A stretch of DNA of 64,000 bases from Dromaius novaehollandiae (Eukaryota > Chordata > Aves > Casuariiformes > Dromaiidae). A program made the translations under genes and the position numbers. The stretch is from the NCBI RefSeq assembly GCF_036370855.1, contig NC_088102.1, positions 41,825,835-41,889,834 of the forward strand. The letters are read 5' to 3'. The notes below the pieces were generated by a model that was not told where the DNA came from, did not search any database, and saw only the letters and a program-made list of their open reading frames with translations. Shown piece after piece: positions 17,598-57,984 of this stretch (within the stretch, counting starts at the first letter, position 1; the number at the start of each line of letters is the position of its first letter).

Positions 17598-17603
17598 AAT
17601 AAA
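17598..17603 (+). promoter_or_regulatory. Candidate distal poly(A) signal of TTBK2
   Basis: AATAAA sits at the end of a stretch of U-rich sequence (TTTTGTATTTATTTTTATAAACC) that looks like a vertebrate mRNA end, and GT/T-rich sequence follows at 17633-17700. Assignment to TTBK2 is inference from position and strand. Confidence 0.4.
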
Positions 17604-19546
17604 ATATTCATTCAGCATGCAAAACTCCAATCCTTGACTGTTTGTATGATGATTTTACTGTTTATAAAGCGTTGGTCAAATTGTTTTTCCAATATAGATA
17701 TTTTTATTTTTTTAATCCTGTACTCTACATGGAGAGAGAAAGCATTGGTTGTGGGTTTTTTTTCTGTTACAAGAAAGCAAAAAGTAAGTTTCTTTTGGTA
17801 CTAATGCAAAAAGAGTCAGATATTTCATATTGCAAGCTAGAGTGATTGGACTAACGGAGGTCTCACTGATTTAGTAGGCTGATGTGTTGCATAATAGCAA
17901 GATTAGAAAAGCCCAACCCTTGTCTGCGCCCCCGCCTCCCGTTCCCTTTGCCCTTGTTCTTATCACCACTCTCCGTATTCAGCCAAGCGATACATGATTG
18001 TCGGCCAGATCAGGATCTGCGCAGGTTCCAGCCTTATCATGCTGAAAGGCCAGCTACTTCTTTTTTTTTTTAACAGCCCTAATTGTAATTTCTTATTTAG
18101 TCAGAGGCCTCCATGATCGATTTCTTTGGAGATGGCACTTATTATCCGTTATTCAGCTGTCTGGACGTAGTTACTTTAGGCTTGTACAGACTCTTGAGAA
18201 GACCAGCCTTACCATCTGTACAGTACACTTAAGCTGCAGACAGCAGAGAAATGAATAAACCGAGGTTGTTACTGAACCTGAACAGTTTGTGGTACTGGAA
18301 ATGCAGTGTTAAACTACCAGCTGCTCCGCTTTAGTTTCCTGCAAGATCCTTTCACTTCTCTTTCTAGTAAAATAGATAAAAGTTTATTGTCATCACAATT
18401 TATATGTGCTCTGTGTGCAGGCATGTCTTAGTCCTTCTATGCAGTAGAAAATATTGCCTGCTCTTTGCCCTGCAGAACAAGATTTTCAGGAAAGTCCAGA
18501 AGAATTGGAGAAAATTCTCTTGATCTCTTTCTCAGCTCTATGATTGTTTAGCTTGGTTATGCCATGTGTATAAGGCAAATTAGAGGCCAGCTCTGCCCCT
18601 GTTCAAACCATTGGCAGTATTTCCATTAATCTTCATGACCTGGTCATGACCTGTTGCATTTATATAAATAGCTTAAATCATGACAGGAAAACAAATCTGG
18701 AATTCACTTACTCAGAAACATTGCAAGAAAATGATTTTTAATCTTGAGTTAAGAGCAGACAAAAATGGCATGCTTCTGGAGGGTGTGTGCTTTTAGTGTT
18801 CCCATCACCATCATTTGGTCATGTGGGCACACAAAGAAATAGCAAGCCAGCTGTACAAAGATCAACATAACAAATTTACACACTCTATACTGGAGACAGG
18901 TAGCTCAGTGTCTTTCTCTGTTCAAAATTTTATGTAAATATGGATCCTATCAGAAGTGGAAGAGTGGTCTTAACCTGGCGCCGGTACATGCAAGTGGTAC
19001 GGCTGATTGACTGTGTAGAGAGAAGCAAGACAGAAAGAAAGGCGCGGCGGCAGACCCGTGTTGAGGGCTGCTAGCTGTCTGACTGCTGAAGTACCATTTA
19101 GCTTTGCCTGGCCCATCACCCTCGTTAATACAAGAAGTGATCCAGTCTGCTCACTCTGCTCATAGGATCTTGCTACTTCCCTGCGTGTGGACAGCAGCTT
19201 CCTCGCATTACAGACATGTGAAAGCTATGTAGTACCCACACACTACTATAAATGAAATTCAAGACTTAACAACAGGAGAAATGGCTTGAAAGAATGCTGA
19301 ACATGTAAGAACCAGCTTTCGCAGCCTGGGCAAGCTCAAACCATTGCCCAGACAGATCAGGCAAGCTTTAGATCACATTTCGCTAATCTATCTGGAATGT
19401 CCCACTAGTATTAATTGCTGCTTTGGCTACGAGAACAAAACGTGAGTGAAGGGTACCTTTTTCAGTTACCCATCTGTACTGAAGGGAGAGAAATGAAGAT
19501 GCTTCCAAAAGGTTAGTATGGAAAGCTCTTTCCAACATAGGCTCAG

Positions 19547-19559
19547 CCCCCCCCCCCCC
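19547..19559 (+). repeat. Poly-C tract (13 C)
   Basis: An uninterrupted C run in the intergenic region, on the same strand as the other three long C runs of the window. Confidence 0.9.
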
Positions 19560-20123
19560 AACCAAATTTAAATGTTAGGGTTTTTTTCTTTTTTTAAAAA
19601 CATCTATTTATGAACTTACAAGTATCTGTCACCCACATCTGCTTCTGTAGGGAAAACCTGAAAACAAGAACCTCCTGTCGCTCAAGGTATAGCCCGTGTG
19701 TTAATCCCAATCAGCAATGCACCTTACATGTATGTGTTTTAATCTTGTGAGTTATTTGCCTGTTTTACATTACCTATGGCACTGAAGGGAAGCGCTTGCT
19801 ATCAGTGTGACTACTCTGTGTTCACTTTTTATTAAGCAGCAGCTATCAGTTTTTGAGCTACATACGTGTGTGATTAGACTTTTGTATAGACCTGAGGTGA
19901 GATTTCTTAACTTGAGGTAAATATTCTAACAACAGGGTATAACTGGGGATGGGAAAATTCCTTGCATTATTCCTTTGTGCTGGCAGCTACTGTTGCCTCC
20001 CAGGTTTATCACGTTTTAAAGTAAATGGCCTAATTCCCCTAAGATTAGAGGAACTAATCATGTATTTCCATATGGTTTAGTGCTCTGTCAATGTTGACTG
20101 CAAAAATGACGTATCCCATGCTC

Positions 20124-20219
20124 ACATGTTCACACCCTGCTAGGAAAGGGGTACTTGGATACCACTTCCCTACATGTTCACACCCTGCTAGGAAAGGGGT
20201 ACTTGGATACCGCTTCCCT
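20124..20219 (+). repeat. 48-bp tandem duplication, two copies
   Basis: Two adjacent copies (20124-20171 and 20172-20219) of a unit beginning ACATGTTCACACCCTGCTAG differ at one position by eye, A versus G at position 41 of the unit. Such identity implies a recent duplication. It lies outside genes; the open frame through it is a by-product of a unit length divisible by three. Confidence 0.93.
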
Positions 20220-21287
20220 TCTGTGCAGCATTTATTTTTGCTAAATTCCTGTGGCACTGGAAAACTAGAGGCAGCTGGATGTTACTCTAGGCCAAATTTA
20301 TATATAGAACTTTAATACCTGCTAATTTTGATTTTTTTCAATGCAGTGTGACACTAATATATAAATCTTGAACACATTTTAAGAGTAGCTTCAGTGACAA
20401 TAGTTTCCTCCCATCTAAATGTAAAAAGGATATTTTTCTTGTTCACATTAGGATAAAATAAAATAGTTCCTTTATGCTTTTTTCAGAGTGGGCACTTCCA
20501 TGTTACCTTATGCTCAGACTCCTCCTTGATTTTTCCTAGGGTATACAGTTAGGAGAATGAAAGTTTTTACTAATCTCTCTGACAGGTGAAGATGAAAGTG
20601 TCTCCTCAAGAGCTACACAAGAGCGTTTGTCCTGTCTGGAGTGAGGTCAGCCCCTGCCTCCTGTAATTTGTTTAGCAGCAAGTCTAACTTCAGTTTTGTG
20701 GACAACACAATATGGAAACTTTTCTGCCCTCTCTACATCAGACTATGCGGTACTTGATTCCAGAAGGCTCGCAAGAGCTGGTGAAGATACAGCCTGCTTA
20801 TAAACTGTACCGGAAGAATTTATTCCATATCAAGAACAGGCATCACTCATCAGTTATTATTTTTGCTACATTTCTCTATTTTAATTGTGTGACAAGAAAT
20901 AGCCTGCCCTGCCAGTGCAATAAAGCAAAATACCTCTGAGGAGAAGGTGCATTTGATGAGCTGGAAATGAACAATAACCAGATGGAGCAACGCTGCATGA
21001 ATTCTGAGAAGTACATTCACGAATCAACAGCTCAGTCCTAAACCATTCCTGGAGTAAGCAGATATGCCAAACCCTTCCTGTGATGCCTTGCACAGCTCAG
21101 ACTTATCCCCTCCCCAAAAAAAACAAACCTGCCCCAAATTACAATAATTAAAAAGAGCAAGTATTTAAAAAATCAACTACTACTGCCATTTGTTTAATCA
21201 AAAAAACTGAAAAACTAAGCAACTTGTTTAAGACTCAGCTCCTGCTAGCTAGTAACCATGTTACTTTTTCACCCCACTCTCATGCCT

Positions 21288-21293
21288 TTTATT
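21288..21293 (-). promoter_or_regulatory. Candidate poly(A) signal of the Myb/SANT gene
   Basis: TTTATT on the + strand reads AATAAA on the - strand, about 300 bases after the stop codon at 21597. It gives a 3' UTR of normal length. It is the first canonical signal downstream of the stop that I noticed. Confidence 0.5.
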
Positions 21294-21596
21294 TTTCAAA
21301 AGGTCACATTAAACAAAGGATGATACAGACAAGAGTCTTAGTCAAAATAAAATCTGATTTTTTTTTTTTTAAAAGAGAGTAAGAGGGTAAAGAGAAGAGA
21401 AGAAAAACATTAGCCAACTGCAACAGAGTTAACAAACAGGAGACTGGTAATTAGTGTTTAATGCCACCTATAGTGAAATGTTTCCCACTGGGAAAAATGC
21501 GGGAGGCTAGTCCACTTTGCTCCTTCAAAGTCACAGGCCGGAGCAGAACATACAACAGCACCTAACACCACAGTCACTTTACATATATTCAAGTTT

Positions 21597-22255
21597 TTAC
21601 ACATCTGCAAAGCAGAAGTAGTAGCAGCCATTTGGATGTTCTTTCTTTATGGTTCTCAGGGGAGGTCTAGGAAACTCTGAAGGACCCGGTTCCTGCGACA
21701 TGGAACTGGAACTGCAGCTGCTGCTTCTGCTGCTGCCTCCAGCCACCTGCACTCTCCCCCTGTCCTCGGCCGGGGAGACGTGGGGAGAACCCGGGCTCAG
21801 GTACCCAGCCGTGGTCTGAGTTGAGGTGGTGGCGTACGTGGTTGGGCCAGTGTTGTTTTTCACATAGACATTTTTGATAGCAACAAGTGTATGTGCCATG
21901 ATGCTGAGGCTGTTGCTGAGATCTTGCATGCCTTGCTGCAGTAGCCGAAGATTGTGGTTGACACTGTCAAAGCCAGACTGGATCACCTGCATCTGGGTCT
22001 GCTGAATCTGCACTAGGTCCTCTTCAGTAATTTCATTTTGGTCTGCCTGGGACCTGCCTTTTGTTTTGGCTTTTACTTTCCCAGAGGAACCACCACCCAT
22101 TGTCCCAAGAAAAGGCAGTTGTTCCTGGCTAGGTGGAACCACCGCCATGTCCTCAGAGCTTTCTTCTGGCTCTACCACTTTCACTACTATTTCTTCTTTT
22201 AAGTTCATCTTCTCAAGACCGGATTGATGAGATGGGCCAGGATCATTGTTAAATC
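21597..22255 (-). CDS. Myb/SANT gene exon 2 (coiled-coil and tail)
   Basis: The acceptor is CCATCTCTTCTAG on the - strand, ending at 22256. The exon begins with the last two bases of a split Gly codon, then FNNDPGPSHQSGLEKM. Stop TAA is at 21599-21597. It encodes the acidic linker, the Gln-rich helix (DLVQIQQTQMQVIQSGFDS), the Ser-rich run and an aromatic C-terminus (CYYFCFADV). Confidence 0.88.
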
Positions 22256-23465
22256 CTAGAAGAGATGGAGGGAGAAGGAAAGTGAAGAGGAGTCAGTGAG
22301 AAATGTCATTACCTCTGCGGTCAATGATATTTCTTCTTATCCACTAAACAGGAATGTTAATTCTTGAAACAACACACTACAGCAGTACTCTTGTACTGTG
22401 TTATCTTTGAAGCTTTTAGAATATGATTACTTCTACGGATGGGGAAAATGTAAAGATGCACTCACTGGTTAACCATACATTTGCTTACTACAGACCCCTT
22501 ACTCCTCCCACCACAGAAGCCGAGTTTTGAGTGCCAAAACACAAAATTCGTTTCAGGCTTGCTCACATACTATTTTGCACATGGAAACACATATTGGTGT
22601 GGCAGAAACACGGCGATTGCTAGAAATCCCTCAGTCTCCAAGGGATTGTTTCGGCGTGTTAACGCAACGTCTCTGTGGCCTCGCACAGAGCAGACTTAGG
22701 TAGCTGCAGCAGTTTACACAGCCAGGATTTGCACGCTGGCAGGGCTTCTTGCGCTTGCAAGAATAAACACCGCGACTGTGAACGCGAGCAGCTGGGCCTA
22801 GCGCCTCGGGGATGCCGAGCCCGCTTCCACCTGCCGCTCGGGTGTCTTTCCGTGACCCAGAGCGTGGAGTCTGCCCCCCTTTTTCTCTCTTTCCCAGCAT
22901 TTCTGCGTTTCCGAGGAGGGCAAGAAGCGCCGCGGGCGGCCGTCCCCGCCGGCGGGCGGGCGGGCGGGCGGGCGCAGCCCCCTCGCGGCCCGCACTCACC
23001 CATGTCGCCCACGGCGGCGCCGGGCAGCTCCAGCGTGTCGATGCCGCCCACGATGGGCACCGCCTCGGCGGGCAGCAGGGCGCCGCAGCCGCCGCGCGGG
23101 AGGTGGCGGTGCTCGGGCGGCGCGGCGGCGGGCGGCAGCTCCTCGGGCGCCAGCAGGAGGCCGAGGCCGAGGGCGGCGGGGCCCGGCGGCCCGCAGCCCT
23201 GCGAGAGGCGGCACAGCTTGCTGCGGTCGCGGCGCTTCAGGTCCCGCCAGCGCTTCTTGAGGTCCTCCACGTCGCGGGGGCAGGCGGCCACCGGGTTCAC
23301 CTTGTGGCGGATCAGCTCCCACACCCGGCGCTTCTGGCCCGGCGAGGCGCGGCCCGGCCCCGCCGCGAACAGCAGCTGCTCGTGCTTCAGCACCTGCTCG
23401 ATCAGCACCTCCGTCTCCGCCTCGTTGAAGTTGGCCTTGCGCCGCTTGGGCGAGTCCTCGGCCAT
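21597..23465 (-). CDS. Myb/SANT-like DNA-binding domain protein (NAIF1/MYPOP-like), two exons
   Basis: The coding sequence is exon 1 (23465-23000) and exon 2 (22255-21597), joined at phase 1 in a Gly codon: 374 residues. The start has a strong context (A at -3, G at +4). Residues 5-10 (SPKRRK) are a basic nuclear signal. Residues about 11-90 form a Myb/SANT-like domain of the Myb_DNA-bind_5 type: NFNEAETEVLIEQV, then KRRVWELIRHKVN, then DVEDLKKRWRDLKRR, the layout seen in NAIF1, MYPOP and MSANTD4. Residues 91-155 are Ala/Pro/Gly-rich. Residues about 225-285 are Gln-rich and probably coiled-coil, a likely oligomerisation part. A Ser-rich run lies near 319-331. LKEE (174-177) and IKKE (358-361) fit the SUMO consensus. 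It is probably a nuclear DNA-binding regulator. Orthologue not identified, so no symbol is given. Confidence 0.85.
22951..22974. repeat. (GGCG)n short tandem repeat
   Basis: Six tetramer units lie just inside intron 1 of the Myb/SANT gene, close to its splice donor. The transcript would be C-rich here. Confidence 0.85.
23000..23465 (-). CDS. Myb/SANT gene exon 1 (DNA-binding domain)
   Basis: ATG at 23465-23463; donor ATGG/GTGAGT after 23000. It encodes residues 1-155 plus one base. The frame stays open for over 1 kb upstream of this ATG, so no in-frame stop fixes the start. It was chosen for its context and because family members start just before the domain. Base composition is extremely G+C-rich, unlike exon 2. 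Confidence 0.85.
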
Positions 23466-23567
23466 CCTCCGCCGCCGCCGCGGGGCGCCGGGGCCGCGGC
23501 CCGCCGCCGCCGCCGCGGGGGGCGCCGCGCCCCCGGCCCCGCCGCCCGCCCCGGCCCCGGCCCGCGG

Positions 23568-23588
23568 GCCGCCGCCGCCGCCGCCGCC
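23568..23588 (-). repeat. (CGG)7 tract upstream of the Myb/SANT gene
   Basis: Seven GCC triplets on the + strand read as GGC on the - strand, about 103-123 bp upstream of the Myb/SANT start codon. They probably lie in its 5' leader, though the transcription start is unknown. Confidence 0.85.
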
Positions 23589-23925
23589 GCTAGGCCGGGC
23601 CCCGAGCCCTGCTGGGGAAGCAAATACCGCGCATGAGAGGAAAAGACGCGCACGGCCGCGGCGCAGGCGCCCCGTGCCCCGCGCGCTGACATGGGGAGGG
23701 GGCCCGGGCCCGGCCCCGGGCCCAGCCCGCGCCGCCCGCCCGCCGGTCCCGCCCCCCGCCGGCGGCCCCCGCGCCGCCCCGCGCCCGCTCCCGCCGCCGC
23801 CGCCGCCCCGCGGCCCGCGCGCGCCCGGCCCCGCCCCCAGCCCCGGCCGTGGCGCCCCGCCCCCGGGGGCGCCCGCCTCGGCCCGCTGCCCCGCGTGGCT
23901 CCCGCCGCCGGCTTGTGCGCCTGCT

Positions 23926-23946
23926 CGGCGGCGGCGGCGGCGGCGG
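23926..23946 (+). repeat. (CGG)7 tract in the CDAN1 leader
   Basis: Seven exact CGG triplets end 8 bp before the CDAN1 start codon. Being so close to the ATG they must be in the 5' UTR of CDAN1 mRNA. Confidence 0.88.
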
Positions 23947-23954
23947 GGCCGGGA

Positions 23955-54710
<30,756 letters not shown>

Positions 54711-56480
54711 TGGGGATGGACTCTGTGGATATAAATAACTAATGAAAATGCAAATGGAGTTTTAGTATTGCTGAATGCATTGCGGGCTCCTTGCTGGGAG
54801 AATACTGCATATAAGAGGTCACTGTACAAACACTGCACTGGTCTTTCTATTGATGGACATTTGGCAATGGTGACTATTCTGAAGGATTTACATCTGCAAA
54901 TGGATCTCCAAGTCAAAAGTCCTTTAAGCACCTTGATCATGGCTTGCAGCAGCTGATTTTTAGACTCATAAATACCTTTCATATTTGTACAGAAACAAGC
55001 TGTGACCAGACCCAGGAATCACTTCAGGTGGATAAAAGTTACTTTGTGATCAAGAGAGATGGTTTCCTTGTGGCTGTCATTAAATTAATGTGACTTCTCA
55101 TGCTCTCTTTTAAAAAAGACTGTACTCTCAGGGGAGGGAAACGGTGAACCTGTATGACGTGGAGATGAGCCTATATTTATTTTTCACTGTAAGCTCAGTT
55201 TTGAAGGTTTGATTTTAATTTTTAAGACTCATTTTAAAAGTGAAACCATATTAAATATGTACACCAGAACACTGATGGTATTATTCTTAAAGGATTTGTG
55301 TGTTTAAGGTGTGGTTTTTTGTTTTTTGTTTTTTTTTCTCCTGCCCTTTCCTTTCCATCTCTTGATGGAAGCATAACTTGTAATTTCCTGGGGTTTTTAA
55401 TGGAAATAAGGGAGAAAATAGCTATGTATATTTTTTACTAAGACAGATTGACAGTATTTTTAAGAAATGTTTTTATAGTATGTGAGCATAAATGGCATCT
55501 AGCCATTCACTGTTTTTTATAATCTTTCTTGCCTTGAGTTTGGGTTTTTCAGATGGGAAATGCTCCAGCAAGAAAAACTACAGGCTGGAAGAACAGACAG
55601 GAAAAAAGTAGTGAAAAAAGCATTACATGACATCATCTGGAGAGCTGGTTTGAAAGAAATCCATTTCATGGAGGACAGTCGGCATTTTCTGCCCCTTTGG
55701 ATAGACTATCGCCAACAGTGTGACCTTCCTATTACCCCCAAGTATCTCCATAAAATGGGCTTTGTTATGGGGGCTATCGGTAGCTAGCGAAATATGATTA
55801 GTTGCTTATTAGATGTCTCATGTTCTTTCCTGTAGCAATAAGGATTTTATTTTCGTTTTGTCCAGGCGCATCCTATTAGCTCGGGCTTTTCTGAAAGCAA
55901 ATACTATGTTATGTAAGAGGAACATCTAGACAAGGTGAACCCAGGGCTTTTTAATGTTGCTAATTAGATCACCTCTTTCTTGTATGAGGCAGATAAAGGT
56001 AATATCTCAGTCAGTGGCCTTTCTTTTTTTTTTTCTTTTCCTCCTTTCTTTTTAACACCAACAAACAAAACTAAAAAAAGACCCCAGAACTAATTAGGTA
56101 TAATTCTGAATTCTGTTAAAATCTAGATGATACAGAGAGAGCAAGAGACCACAGAGGAACATGGCTGTTTTGAACTGTACTGAGAATTTAATGGTTTGGT
56201 TACTAAGCACTGTATTGAAAGATCTGTAATAATGCACCATCTTCATGCCTTATTTGAGGGGTTTTCTGGTGTGAATGAAGTAGAAGGTACCTAAAAGTAG
56301 ACATGCCGCATATGCAGCAAGGACATGGTAATATAAACTGAAATAGCAAGTATCCTGCTCATTCCATACCTGCTCCCTGAGGCTATTATGTGATTTTTTT
56401 TTTTTTTTTTTAGTATTTTTTGGCTGCAGGTCTCACTTGAAGTTGTTATTTGTCATAATAAACATAATTAAATGACCTGT
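54711..56480 (+). other. CDAN1: Probable CDAN1 3' UTR
   Basis: Non-coding sequence after the stop. ATTAAA at 55250-55255 and AATAAA at 56457-56462 are the two plausible poly(A) signals. It contains an unassigned 75-codon open frame at 55560-55787 and T-rich runs near 56025 and 56395. Confidence 0.45.
56457..56462 (+). promoter_or_regulatory. Candidate distal poly(A) signal of CDAN1
   Basis: AATAAA followed within about 100 bases by a long GT-rich stretch (56535-56575), the usual downstream element of a strong cleavage site. The proximal alternative is ATTAAA at 55250. Confidence 0.45.
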
Positions 56481-56572
56481 TTTGTGTCCAAGCTGTTGAT
56501 GTGTAACAGTTTCGTAATAATGCACAGAACAGAAGGGTGGGGGTTTTGTTGTTGTTGGGTTTTGTTTTGTTT

Positions 56573-56604
<32 letters not shown>

Positions 56605-57984
56605 TGACACAAAGCATGGGGCAGAAAAAGTATCATAATCTCCTGTTCTGCCTGCTGCTTCTCTTTTTTGCTTATAATGAAAGAGAACATTATTTTTGTT
56701 GTGTAAGTGGAGGAAGGAAAGGAAAGGGAAGCTGAGACCCATAGTGGTAAAAGGTGCTTTCTTCTCTGGAACTGATTTTATTCAGGTATTCTAAAACTGG
56801 CTACATAGATACCATGGCCATAGCCATCTTACAAATGCAACACACTTGTATTATCCTTTTCCAATACAGCGCTTGGAAACTGTTATTTAAAAGGTGGCCA
56901 AGCCCTAGAAACAGTTTACTACTACCAGAGAGGAACAGCATAATTGTGCCCAGCTGGGCAGAAGTCGGTTCTTCAATGGGAACCAGCAGGTAAGAAACCC
57001 CTTTTCTATCTTTTCCTGTCTTGATGTGGTTAGTCTAGTTTCTGGGCCTGCTGTGATAGTTGTTCTTGATTGCTGACACCTGACTTCACAGCTAAACCTT
57101 AGAAACAATCATATGGCACTATTTTTTTTGTATACTCAGTAATGAGACCATTCTCATGAGGATCCATGACTCTGGTGTCCCACTGGGCTGGCAGACTTCT
57201 CTGTGTCAGGGCTTTAAGCATCATACCTGTTCGCTTAATGTTGCCTCTAGTAATGGGGCAGTAATGGAAGGGGCATTTGAAAACTGCAGGGAGGAGAGCA
57301 TTCGCAGCAGGCTAGGTCAGAGTGTGTGGCCTGCCTGGTGGCAGTTTTTCTTTGCTACTGCAAACTCACAACTCCCAAAAGAAAATGATGAAAAGTGGCA
57401 TTGCATTAACTTCCTTCTGGATATTCAGATACTCAGCAGTTGCGTGACTGAATACAGGAAGATGCTTAACCATAAAATGCAGTGCCTTTGCTTGCACAAG
57501 GCACTGAGGCACAAAAACCAAATTAGAGCAGTGACTATCTATCTTGACATTTGCTCCACAAATTCATTTTCCGTGCACATTCCTCGGTGGGTAGGTAGAA
57601 GGCCTCCATCTTTTATGACAAACTATGCCTTTATTTCTTAATCCAGAATAAATGTTCACACTGAATAGAAAAAACACCTCCCCCTGTGTAAGCATAGTTC
57701 CACTGGTAAGTAGCTTAGCTGCAGCACAATATACCCTGGGGCATTTTTTTCTTGTGTAGAAAATACCATTTATTGTAGATATGAAAATAGCAATCTTGAT
57801 TAAGAGCAGAGATGCAACAATAGGTGGTACAGTACAATTGGTTTGATCACCTACTGCGCAGCAATAATTTACAGGAAGTTGTGTTTTGCCCGTTCTAGAT
57901 TAACAAATTAGGTATCTGCTAGCTTTTTTTATTTCTCCCTTCCAAACAAACCAATGCCATACATTAACAGGTACCATAAAATGT
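56481..57984. other. Short intergenic gap between converging CDAN1 and STARD9
   Basis: Contains a T-rich block (56540-56605) and the longest unassigned open frame outside the known genes and the GC-rich island (57156-57641, + strand, 161 codons). No known gene or transposon recognised. Confidence 0.45.

Larger units (their letters stand above)
9974..17620 (+). other. TTBK2: Probable TTBK2 3' UTR and downstream sequence
   Basis: After the stop codon there is an A-rich stretch (about 10037-10100), then AT-rich sequence without long open frames. AATAAA occurs at several points; the best placed is 17598-17603, after a U-rich run typical of a vertebrate mRNA end. If that is the true end, the 3' UTR is about 7.6 kb; shorter forms are equally possible. 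Also present are a CTTT/CTTC microsatellite at 12280-12316, a TA/TG-rich patch at 14430-14530 and old repeat relics near 14.7 and 15.1 kb. Confidence 0.45.
17621..21287. other. Intergenic region between TTBK2 and the Myb/SANT gene
   Basis: No reading frame here looks coding. It contains a 13-base poly-C run at 19547-19559, a 48-bp tandem duplication at 20124-20219 and possible old repeat sequence near 18585-18640. Nothing else was recognised. Confidence 0.6.

Noticed and set aside
20054-20315. Open frames with a repeated peptide over the tandem duplication
   Set aside because: The peptide repeat follows from the 48-bp unit being divisible by three; the frames have no start context or homology.
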